From the NCBI RefSeq assembly GCF_037890695.1, contig NZ_CP149571.1, positions 3,192,001-3,256,000 on the forward strand: 64,000 nt of DNA, read 5' to 3'. The notes under the pieces are model-generated. The model did no database searches. It saw only the letters and a program-made list of their open reading frames with translations, and had not been told where the DNA came from. Positions 55,323-62,932 of this stretch are shown here, in pieces; the stretch's first letter is position 1, and each line of letters begins with the position of its first letter. The translations under genes were made by a program, and so were the position numbers. The DNA is from Aeromonas jandaei (lineage in GTDB: Bacteria > Pseudomonadota > Gammaproteobacteria > Enterobacterales > Aeromonadaceae).

Positions 55323-56776
55323 TCCTGCTCAGACCGCTCTGGCTACTGGCGCTCATTCCCTGGCTCTTGCTGGGATGGCGGCGGCGTCGCCATCCCCCCA
55401 TGCTGGCTCCGGCCATGCGCGCCTACCTGTTGCCAGAAGCTAAACCGGCTCGTCCCTGGCTCTGGCTGGCGACGCTGCCGGTCATTCTGGCCCTCAGCGG
55501 CCCCGCCCTGCGCAGTGAGTGGCAAGCGCAACCGGCCGCGCCACTCGATATCTGGCTCCTGGATCTCTCCCGCTCGATGCAGGCCACCGACCTAAAACCG
55601 GATCGTGCTACCCGGGTCAGACTGCAACTTCAGCAACTGCTTGGCACTGCCAACAACGCCCGGATTGCACTCGTTCTCTACGCTGGCGACGCCTATCTCG
55701 CCATGCCCCCCACCCGGGATCATCAAGCCATCGCCCTGCTGCTGCCCGACCTGCGCCCCGACATCATGCCGTTGCAAGGCAGTAACCCCGCGCGGGCCAT
55801 CGCCCTTGCCATGAAACAGATCGCCCCCGGTGAGCAGGCACGTCTGCTGCTCATCACCGACGGCCTGAGTAACAAACAGATGGATGAGATTGCCGCGCAG
55901 TGGCCCTGTCAGGAGAGCCTTTTCTGTCACAACAGCAATAGCCCGCGACTCGATATTCTCCTTGCCAGCAGTGCAGAACCTGCGGTCATGCCACCCATTC
56001 CGGCCAATGAACTGGGTTTTGCCACGCGCCCCCCAGCCCAGCTGGCCGCACCACAGAGCGAAGCCATGGCAACCCTGGCGCGCAAGCTGGGTGGCGAACT
56101 GCAGTGGCTGGGTAGCGAGCCTCCCCGTTTTGCCCCGCTGCCGACCACTACCGTGGCGCTCGCCCCGGCGCCGCGCGATCTCGGCCCCTGGCTGTTGTTG
56201 CCGCTACTGCCCCTGGCGCTGCTTGCCCGGGTGGGAACCCAACTGCTCATTGCAATAACCATCGGCTGGTCACTGCTGGCGCCTGCCCCGACGCAAGCCT
56301 CCCCCCTCCCACCATCACCAGACGAGCAGGCCATGCAAGCCTATCTGAAGGGAGAGTACCGGCTGGCAGCCAGCACATTCGGCAACCCGGTATGGCGCGG
56401 CAACGCCTGGTATCGCGCTGGCGATTATCGGCAAGCCGTCGCGGCCTACGAGCAGGAAACAAGCGCGACCGCCCACTACAACCGGGGCAATGCGCTGATC
56501 CAATTGGGGGAACTGGCCGCAGCCAAAGAGGCCTATCTGGCCGCACTGGCCCTTGAACCACGCCATGAGGATGCCCTCTATAACCTCTCGCTACTGCAAG
56601 GCGGTGAGTCGGCAGCCCCTGCAGAAGCAACGCCCAGCAGCGCATCCAGCAAACCAGAAAAGACACAGGTCGATGTGGTACCACTGCCCCCTGCGCCGCC
56701 AGTGCTGTTGCTGGAACAGCGGCTGCGCAAAGAGGCGCTGCGCCGTGAGCTCATCAAGGTAGAAGAGCCATGGTGA
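55313..56776 (+). CDS. VWA-TPR fusion membrane protein (BatB-BatC-like)
   Basis: A 487-residue protein in which a BatB-type part (two N-terminal helices, VWA with MIDAS DLSRS at 84-88, two further helices near 285-320) is fused to a BatC-type TPR region at about 340-430 (YLKGEYRLAASTF, AWYRAGDYRQAVAAYEQE, NRGNALIQLGELAAAKEAYLAAL). The C-terminus is proline-rich, then charged. In Bacteroides the two parts are separate genes; fusions of this kind are common in proteobacteria. Overlaps both neighbours (10 and 7 nt). Confidence 0.86.
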   Translation: MDLILLRPLWLLALIPWLLLGWRRRRHPPMLAPAMRAYLLPEAKPARPWLWLATLPVILALSGPALRSEWQAQPAAPLDIWLLDLSRSMQATDLKPDRATRVRLQLQQLLGTANNARIALVLYAGDAYLAMPPTRDHQAIALLLPDLRPDIMPLQGSNPARAIALAMKQIAPGEQARLLLITDGLSNKQMDEIAAQWPCQESLFCHNSNSPRLDILLASSAEPAVMPPIPANELGFATRPPAQLAAPQSEAMATLARKLGGELQWLGSEPPRFAPLPTTTVALAPAPRDLGPWLLLPLLPLALLARVGTQLLIAITIGWSLLAPAPTQASPLPPSPDEQAMQAYLKGEYRLAASTFGNPVWRGNAWYRAGDYRQAVAAYEQETSATAHYNRGNALIQLGELAAAKEAYLAALALEPRHEDALYNLSLLQGGESAAPAEATPSSASSKPEKTQVDVVPLPPAPPVLLLEQRLRKEALRRELIKVEEPW

Positions 56777-58263
56777 AGCAGCACATGCTCTGCTGGCTAC
56801 TGCTTGTGATGTTGAGCCTCCCCGGCTGGGCACAACCACGGGCCGAATTGCTGCCTGGTGCCACCCCGGCAGACTGGTTGCTGGTGATCGAGGCGGATGG
56901 CGTGCGTCAGGGCAACGAGCTCGAGATCACACCGCTGCTGCGCCAGTTCGCTGTGGGCAGAGTCACCATGAGTCGGGTATCCACCCCGGTGCAGCAGTTG
57001 ACCCGCTGGCAGATCCCGCTGCACCTGACCAGGCAGCCAGATGATCCTGCCGGCATGGTGATAGCTCCGCTCAAGCTTGGCAACGAGTGGACACCCGAGC
57101 TGACACTCAAGGCCCCAGCACCACAACCGACTCTGCCTTTACCCCCAGCCGTACTGGAGATGGAAGCCCAACTTGATCATCAGGGCCCCCTCTATCCCGG
57201 CCAGCCGGTGATCTATCGGCTCACACTCTGGCTCCCCACCACCATGCAGCAACCCGGGCTCAGTGAACTCAACTCGCCCCATTTCATCATTCGCCGCCTT
57301 GGTAGCGATGAGTGGCTTCCCCCAGTGCAGAGCGGGCTGCCTGGCAGACTGACCCGCAGCTGGCTGATCCAGGCCAAGGCACCGGGCCTCTGGCTTATCG
57401 ACTCCCCGCGGCTACAGGGACAATTGCCCCAAAACGGAGGCCAGCTGCAGCGCCTTGCCGCCCGAGCAGCCCCCCTTCAGGTACGTGTTGATCAAGCTCC
57501 CGCAACGCCGGTAGCCAGTCGCTTGCTGCTGGCCCAGCGGATAGAGCCCTCGGCAGAGGGGCACGCGGGGGAGCCGCTGATCCGGGTCATTACCATCACG
57601 CTCGAAAATGGCGACAGCAGTCAGGTGCAGCTTGCCCCTCTTATGGCGCAGCAGCTCCCCGCCGGGCTGCAAGCGCACCCCGATGGCGAGCAGCAGCAGG
57701 AGCGTTATCGGGCGGGCAAACTGCTGTTTGAACGGGAGTGGCGCCAAACTCTGCTGGCCGGCGAGGCAGGAGAGTATCAGCTACCAGCGATCACCCTGCC
57801 CTGGTTCAATACCGCAAGCGGTCGTATAGAACAGGCGAAGCTGCCTGCCACTCGCCTCGTTTTCCAACCGGCCAGCCGGCAAGGTGTGGGCGAGTCACTG
57901 CCACTGGCCAACGAGAGCCTCTGGTGGGTATTGCTGGCGCTGCTGCTGCGAGACATAAGGCGCAACAGTCCGCGCTGGCTCGCCTTCTATCGTCTGCAAC
58001 GAGCACTTGCCAGCCAGCAGAGCGAGCAAAGCCGCCTGGCCCTGCGCCATTGGGTCTCGCTTACCGGCCCATCCGTTTGGGCCAAACCGGCCAATACAGG
58101 GCAGTTGCAAAGATGGCAAGCCGAGCTGGATCGCGCCTGCTTTGCCCCCTCGGCACCGATCGTGCAATGGCACGCAATCTCCCGTGATCTCTGCCATGTT
58201 GAAACAGCGGGGATTTCTCAGCTGCTTGCCCTGATTGCTCACCGGTTCCCCTTACGGGGTTAA
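56770..58263 (+). CDS. BatD-like protein (oxygen tolerance)
   Basis: A 497-residue envelope protein: a signal peptide (LCWLLLVMLSLPGWAQP), beta-sandwich repeats typical of BatD (LDHQGPLYPGQPVIYRLTLWL, AGEYQLPAITLPWFNT), then a hydrophobic segment near 380-395 (LWWVLLALLL) and a cytoplasmic helical end. It should sit in the inner membrane with a large periplasmic part and act with the VWA proteins. Last gene of the six; the sigma-factor gene follows after 29 nt. Confidence 0.85.
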   Translation: MVKQHMLCWLLLVMLSLPGWAQPRAELLPGATPADWLLVIEADGVRQGNELEITPLLRQFAVGRVTMSRVSTPVQQLTRWQIPLHLTRQPDDPAGMVIAPLKLGNEWTPELTLKAPAPQPTLPLPPAVLEMEAQLDHQGPLYPGQPVIYRLTLWLPTTMQQPGLSELNSPHFIIRRLGSDEWLPPVQSGLPGRLTRSWLIQAKAPGLWLIDSPRLQGQLPQNGGQLQRLAARAAPLQVRVDQAPATPVASRLLLAQRIEPSAEGHAGEPLIRVITITLENGDSSQVQLAPLMAQQLPAGLQAHPDGEQQQERYRAGKLLFEREWRQTLLAGEAGEYQLPAITLPWFNTASGRIEQAKLPATRLVFQPASRQGVGESLPLANESLWWVLLALLLRDIRRNSPRWLAFYRLQRALASQQSEQSRLALRHWVSLTGPSVWAKPANTGQLQRWQAELDRACFAPSAPIVQWHAISRDLCHVETAGISQLLALIAHRFPLRG

Positions 58264-58292
58264 CCCAGCCTCCACAACAGGAGACACTCCCA

Positions 58293-58886
58293 TTGCTCTT
58301 TTTTAGAAAAAAGCGGGGTCAGCCTCATAAAAGTGGAAATGATCCGGCCACTTTGCCGGTCTATGACCCTATGGCTGACAAACAAACCAAATTCGAAGCG
58401 CTGGTTCATGCGCTGCACAAGGATATCTATCGCTACGCCTACTGGCTGGTGAGGGATCCTCACATCGCGGAAGATCTGGTGCAGGAGACTTTCCTGCGAG
58501 CCTGGAAGGGTATCGACGCCCTGCAGGACGATCAGGCAGCCAAAGGCTGGTTGATCACTATCTTGCGCCGGGAGAATGCCCGCCGTTTCGAGCGTAAACA
58601 GTTTGATCTGGTGGATCTGGACGACCATCCCCAACCCCAGCCCGATGCGCTACACAGCGAAGAGGAGATGGAGAACGAGTGGTTGCATCGTCACATTGCC
58701 CGCCTGCCCGAAGAGTATCGGGAGCCCCTGATGCTGCAGGTGCTGGGCGGATTTAGCGGTGAGGACATTGCCGAACTGCTCGGGCTCAACAAAAACACTG
58801 TGATGACAAGACTGTTTCGCGCCCGCAACCAGCTGAAAGAGGCGATGGCGCAGAAGAAATTATCAAGAGGAGATGGACATGGATGA
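58293..58886 (+). CDS. Sigma-70 family (ECF-type) RNA polymerase sigma factor
   Basis: A 197-residue sigma factor with region 2 (HALHKDIYRYAYWLVRDPHIAEDLVQETFLRAWKG) and region 4 (LPEEYREPLMLQVLGGFSGEDIAELLGLNKNTVMTRLFRAR). The stretch between, LITILRRENARRFERKQFDLVDLDD, is typical of the group paired with DUF3379 proteins in Vibrio, Shewanella and Aeromonas. Start: TTG at 58293 has AGGAG at 9 nt; an ATG at 58371, closer to the conserved part, has no ribosome site. It may be read from the Bat operon promoter as well. The next gene overlaps by 8 nt and is the likely anti-sigma. Confidence 0.88.
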   Translation: MLFFRKKRGQPHKSGNDPATLPVYDPMADKQTKFEALVHALHKDIYRYAYWLVRDPHIAEDLVQETFLRAWKGIDALQDDQAAKGWLITILRRENARRFERKQFDLVDLDDHPQPQPDALHSEEEMENEWLHRHIARLPEEYREPLMLQVLGGFSGEDIAELLGLNKNTVMTRLFRARNQLKEAMAQKKLSRGDGHG

Positions 58887-59637
58887 ACTCGAATTTCGCC
58901 GTCGTGCCATGATCCAGCCCGGCGATCAGCAACCCGACTTCCTCGAGGCTGCCCGTGCCAATCCTGCCAACCTGCGCTATCTCGACGAGATGAAAACTCT
59001 CGAGCAACAGATTGCGCGCACCATGAGTATCGAGCCGCCGTCGGGGCTGGCAGAGCGGATCCTGCTCAAACAAGCTCTGCAACAGAGCGAAGAGAAACAG
59101 GAGAACACACGGCATGTAGCCAGCAGCACGGTGCCGAAATCCCATTGGCGGGCCGTGGCCATGGCTGCATCCGTCACTTTTCTACTTGGAGTGAGTACCC
59201 GCTGGATAAGTTGGCCTGCCAGCTCCGATCAAACACTCTCCCTCGCTCAGGTGGCGATGGCCCATGTCTATGGTGAGGAGCCGTTTATCGAAGGTATCGA
59301 TGAGCGGGTCAATTTGCAGAGCATCAACGCCAAGATGGAGAAATATGGCGCGACCCTGAGTGGCATGGATGGTCTCAGGGTGACCTATGTCAACCACTGC
59401 GCCTTCTATCAGGGGCCGGCATTGCATATGGTGATCCAGGGCAAGATGGGGCCCGTTACCCTCTTTCTGGTTCCCAAGCATGTTCCTCTCTCTCTGCAGC
59501 CCAGTTTTGCAGATGGCACCCTCAAAGGAGAGATCGTCCAGTTTAAAGGAGGAAATATGGTACTGATTGGCCAGATGAAGGAGCCGCTTGCCCCCGTCGC
59601 TACGGCCCTGCAATCCCGACTTCACTGGAACATTTAA
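58879..59637 (+). CDS. DUF3379 protein, probable anti-sigma factor
   Basis: A 252-residue protein with a cytoplasmic N-terminal ~90 residues (DELEFRRRAMIQPG, anti-sigma-like), one transmembrane helix at about 92-112 (AVAMAASVTFLLGVSTRWISW) and a periplasmic C-terminal domain (VNHCAFYQGPALHMVIQGKMGPVTLFLVP). Overlap with the sigma-factor gene and topology suggest it holds the sigma factor at the membrane. The ATG at 58879 has AGAGGAG at 7 nt; the ATG at 58873 is too close. The signal sensed is not known. Confidence 0.82.
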   Translation: MDELEFRRRAMIQPGDQQPDFLEAARANPANLRYLDEMKTLEQQIARTMSIEPPSGLAERILLKQALQQSEEKQENTRHVASSTVPKSHWRAVAMAASVTFLLGVSTRWISWPASSDQTLSLAQVAMAHVYGEEPFIEGIDERVNLQSINAKMEKYGATLSGMDGLRVTYVNHCAFYQGPALHMVIQGKMGPVTLFLVPKHVPLSLQPSFADGTLKGEIVQFKGGNMVLIGQMKEPLAPVATALQSRLHWNI

Positions 59638-59842
59638 CGAACCGATTCCATCGGTAAAAACAGGCAGTGACACCGGCCAGCTGCCTGTTTCCCCTCTCTT
59701 TCCCGACCCATTACCTGCTTTTTGTCGCAAAATTGCGAAAAACAGCAAAATTATTTTTGTGAGCAGGATCAACCGTTTCGCCTAAAAAACACCCTGTCCT
59801 GCCCCGTAAATGATGAATTAAACATCAAGTTAAAACAAATGA

Positions 59843-59871
59843 TTAACAGATCGATCACTTTTATGTATTCT
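59843..59871 (+). promoter_or_regulatory. Candidate promoter of the first fadL gene
   Basis: TTAACA (59843-59848) and TATTCT (59866-59871) spaced by 17 nt. The start would be near 59878, giving a leader of about 150 nt. Confidence 0.55.
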
Positions 59872-59877
59872 GCTGTC

Positions 59878-59892
59878 ACTGGTCTGATTTCT
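59878..59892 (+). promoter_or_regulatory. Candidate FadR operator of the first fadL gene
   Basis: ACTGGTCTGATTTCT matches the left half and centre of the FadR consensus (CTGGTCYGA) and falls directly at the predicted transcription start, the usual place for repression of fadL. Confidence 0.5.
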
Positions 59893-60026
59893 TACCTCCT
59901 ACCAGATACATAGAATCACGCCAGAATTGATTCGGAAGAAGCTGAAATAAAAACGGATTTTGTCGAGGTTTGCATTGAACATGCCGCCAATATCGACAAA
60001 AAAATCTGCCTACAAGAGAGACCACC

Positions 60027-61313
60027 ATGACGACAACTATGTTTAAGAAGAGCCTGATTGCCGCCACCATTGCGCTGGCCACCGGTCAAGTCCATGCAGC
60101 GGCATTCCAGTTGAACGAGCACTCAGCCTCCGGTCTGGGTCGCGCCTATGCTGGTGAAGCAGCCATTGCCGACAACGCCTCCGTTCTGGCCCGTAACCCG
60201 GCCGCCATGACCAGCTTCGACAAGATGGCAGTTTCTGTCTCCGGCACCTACATCAAACCGGATGTGGATGTGGATGGTGCTGTTTACGCTGGCGCGAACA
60301 AAATGGCTCCAGCCAGCGAAAGTGGCATTGCTCCGGCAGCCTTCGTTCCCGCCTCCTACTTTATTCAGCCACTGAATGACCAGTGGGCTTGGGGTATTGG
60401 CATCTTCTCCAACTACGGTCTCTCCACCGAATACTCCAAAACCTTCCCGGCTGGTGCCGGTGCAGGTGATACCGAGTTGATGACCTTCAATATCAACCCG
60501 AACATTGCCTATCGTGTCAACGAACACTTCAGTGTCGGTGCCGGTATCAACGCCGTTTACGGTGCCGCCGAACTCAACCGCTATGCCGGTCTGCTGGGCC
60601 CGCTGAACCCACCTAGCCAAGGTGGCCCGCTGCCGAAAGATACTCGTCTGGCTCACCTGAAAGGCGACACCTGGGGCTTTGGCTGGAACGTTGGTACCCT
60701 GTATGAAGTCAATGAAAACCATCGCTTTGCACTGACCTACCGTTCACAAGTCGATATGAGCTTTGACGGTGATTTCCAAGGCGCAAGCTCACTGAATCGC
60801 ACCGTGGATGGCAACCTGAAACTGGATCTGCCTGCACAAGCCGAGTTCGCCGGTTACCATCGCCTGAGCCCTCAGTTTGCTGTTCATTACTCTGTAAACT
60901 GGACTGACTGGAGCGCCTTCCAGGAGCTGAAAGCAACCAGCAGCCAATGTGCTGGCGGCGTATGTCTGCAAAAAGATGAGAAGTTCAAAGATTCTACTCG
61001 CTACTCCATCGGCGGTACCTGGTATATCAACCCGGCATGGGAAGCTCGCATGGGCTTCGCCTATGACAACACCCCGATCGAAGCTGACTACCGCAGCCTG
61101 AGCATTCCCGACTCAGACCGTATCTGGTACAGCGCCGGTGCCACCTACCATATCAGCACCGATATGAGCGTTGACTTTGGTATGGCTTATCTGGACGGTA
61201 AAGAAGTTGACGTCAACGAAGGTCTGCGTAGCCACTCCGACAGCCTGCGTTGGAAAGGTACTTCCCACGGCAACGCCTTCTTGGCTTCTGCCCAGTTCAA
61301 CATGAAGTTCTGA
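60027..61313 (+). CDS. fadL: Long-chain fatty acid outer-membrane transporter, FadL/OmpP1 family
   Basis: A 428-residue outer-membrane beta-barrel. Signal peptide of 24 residues (cleavage after QVHA), then the FadL N-terminal plug AAFQLNEHSASGLGRAYAGEAAIADNASVL, including the NPA segment (ARNPAAM) typical of the family, and a C-terminal phenylalanine (AQFNMKF). It lets long-chain fatty acids cross the outer membrane for beta-oxidation. Codon use is strongly biased, so it is probably the main, highly expressed copy. It has its own terminator and precedes a paralogue. Confidence 0.94.
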   Translation: MTTTMFKKSLIAATIALATGQVHAAAFQLNEHSASGLGRAYAGEAAIADNASVLARNPAAMTSFDKMAVSVSGTYIKPDVDVDGAVYAGANKMAPASESGIAPAAFVPASYFIQPLNDQWAWGIGIFSNYGLSTEYSKTFPAGAGAGDTELMTFNINPNIAYRVNEHFSVGAGINAVYGAAELNRYAGLLGPLNPPSQGGPLPKDTRLAHLKGDTWGFGWNVGTLYEVNENHRFALTYRSQVDMSFDGDFQGASSLNRTVDGNLKLDLPAQAEFAGYHRLSPQFAVHYSVNWTDWSAFQELKATSSQCAGGVCLQKDEKFKDSTRYSIGGTWYINPAWEARMGFAYDNTPIEADYRSLSIPDSDRIWYSAGATYHISTDMSVDFGMAYLDGKEVDVNEGLRSHSDSLRWKGTSHGNAFLASAQFNMKF

Positions 61314-61330
61314 TTATTGATAGAATTGAA

Positions 61331-61358
61331 AGAGCGCCGTCAGGCGCTCTTTTTTTAT
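61331..61358 (+). terminator. Terminator after the first fadL gene
   Basis: AAAGAGCGCC, loop GTCA, GGCGCTCTTTTTTT, 18 nt past the stop. Confidence 0.92.
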
Positions 61359-61490
61359 GCAAGATCTCGCTTTCAGCGCACACATGTAGCACACACCTGT
61401 TTATTTTTCTTTTTTAATCAATCTATTAGAGCTAGTTTCATCAGCATTTAATCCCGTTTTTCCCTGATGTACTCCCTCACCGTTGCCTTG

Positions 61491-61508
61491 CTGGTCGTAC
61501 CATATAAA
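61491..61508 (+). promoter_or_regulatory. Candidate FadR operator overlapping the promoter of the second fadL gene
   Basis: CTGGTCGTACCAT (61491-61503) contains TGGTCGTACCA, the exact reverse complement of the core of the E. coli fadBA operator as I recall it. It touches a -10-like TATAAA (61503-61508), so binding would block transcription. Confidence 0.55.
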
Positions 61509-61565
61509 ATCCCGCCCTCAATGATATGGCCGACTGAACATTCGGTATTCACGCAAGGATAACTC

Positions 61566-62816
61566 ATGCATTCAACCCTCAAACTATCCGCCCTTTCCCT
61601 GCTGGTGATTGCTGGTCACGCCCATGCAGCCGGTTTCCAGCTGGCTGAACAATCGGCAACCGGGCTTGGCCGAGCCTTTGCCGGAGAAGCGGCTATCGCA
61701 GACAATGCCAGCGTTCTATCCCGCAACGTGGCAGCCATGACCCGCTTCGACAAAATGGCATTTTCGGGCGGAGCAATTTACGTCAGCCCTGACGTCAATA
61801 TCGAAGGAAAAACGACGGGCTTGCTGACCCATGCCGATGCGACGGCACGAGATATCGCGGCAGATGCCTGGGTTCCCAACGCCTATCTCATCATTCCACT
61901 CAATGAGCAGTGGCGCTTGGGCTTCTCGGCCACTTCCTATTACGGCCTAGGCGTCGAGATGCCGGACAACTACAGTGCTGGCCACTTTGGCAATGTCTCC
62001 GATATCAAGACCATGGATCTGGGTACGTCCATTGCCTATCGCATTAATGAAATCTGGTCTGTAGGCGCTGGTATTTCAGCCATTAAAGGTGAAGGGGAAG
62101 TCGGGGGAATATTCAAGGCAGGTCAGTATAAAATAGTTAAACACCTCGAAGGTGATGGATGGGCACTTGGTTGGAATTTGGGTCTACTTGTGACCCCGTC
62201 AGAAAATACACGGCTGGGACTTTCATACCGTCACGATACGACCCTACGGCTTGAAGGGGATGCCCAAGGGGCAAACGGTATAACACCCTATGAAGATACC
62301 GGTCACCTTGATCTCCCTTTGCCAGCATCCGCTGAACTAGCCGTAATTCACCAACTGACTAGCAAACTGGCACTACATAGTAGTGTCAACTGGACCAACT
62401 GGAGCAAATTTGTCCAACTTGAGGCCGCGTTAGATCATCAAGGCGCCATGCATATCAAGGATGAACACTGGGAAGATAGCTGGCGCTATGCGATTGGCAT
62501 GACCTATCAGCTGACCCCCCAATGGCAACTGCGCTCCGGGGTCGCTTATGATGCAAGTCCAGTACCTGCAGATCGCCGTACCATCTCCATACCCGATGCT
62601 GACCGCCTCTGGTACAGCCTTGGCATGGGTTATCAGTTCACCCCCAACCTGACTGTGGATCTGGGCCTGACCCTGATCGACGGTAAAAAGGTCGATGTCA
62701 CTGAAACAATGCAGCTACCTATCCCAGGAACAAACAAAGTAGCAACCTCTACATTCCAAGGCACTTCTGAAGGGGATGCCTGGCTGGCTGGCTTACAAAT
62801 GAGCTATCTCTTCTAA
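61566..62816 (+). CDS. FadL/OmpP1-family outer-membrane protein, second copy
   Basis: A 416-residue paralogue of the preceding gene. Signal peptide of about 21 residues (LSLLVIAGHAHA), plug AGFQLAEQSATGLGRAFAGEAAIADNASVL and a C-terminal phenylalanine (LQMSYLF). In the segment after the plug the usual NPA is NVA (SRNVAAM). Codon use is less biased than in the first copy, and surface-loop regions differ most, so substrate range or regulation may differ. AAGGATAACTC lies before the ATG. Confidence 0.92.
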   Translation: MHSTLKLSALSLLVIAGHAHAAGFQLAEQSATGLGRAFAGEAAIADNASVLSRNVAAMTRFDKMAFSGGAIYVSPDVNIEGKTTGLLTHADATARDIAADAWVPNAYLIIPLNEQWRLGFSATSYYGLGVEMPDNYSAGHFGNVSDIKTMDLGTSIAYRINEIWSVGAGISAIKGEGEVGGIFKAGQYKIVKHLEGDGWALGWNLGLLVTPSENTRLGLSYRHDTTLRLEGDAQGANGITPYEDTGHLDLPLPASAELAVIHQLTSKLALHSSVNWTNWSKFVQLEAALDHQGAMHIKDEHWEDSWRYAIGMTYQLTPQWQLRSGVAYDASPVPADRRTISIPDADRLWYSLGMGYQFTPNLTVDLGLTLIDGKKVDVTETMQLPIPGTNKVATSTFQGTSEGDAWLAGLQMSYLF

Positions 62817-62834
62817 ATTAGGCTCTGACAGAAA

Positions 62835-62887
62835 AACACTATGCCAATTATTGCCTTACTCAATAGGGTCAGGACTGGCATAGTGTT
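62835..62887. repeat. Long inverted repeat after the second fadL gene
   Basis: Perfect 12-bp arms AACACTATGCCA and TGGCATAGTGTT are separated by 29 nt. No T run follows, so it may be a rho-dependent or processing structure, or an operator pair for the next gene. Confidence 0.55.
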
Positions 62888-62932
62888 CTGCAACACCATA
62901 AAATCAAGCCAGTACCCATATCGGAGCCAGGC

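Larger units (their letters stand above)
59638..60026. other. Upstream region of the first fadL gene
   Basis: 389 bases with no gene; A/T-rich. Contains a promoter (59843-59871) and a FadR-like operator just after it (59878-59892). No clear terminator for the sigma/anti-sigma pair was found. Confidence 0.6.

Noticed and set aside
59843..59860. CRP site at the fadL promoter
   Set aside because: Only one half-site (TCACT) fits; the other half (TAACA) does not.
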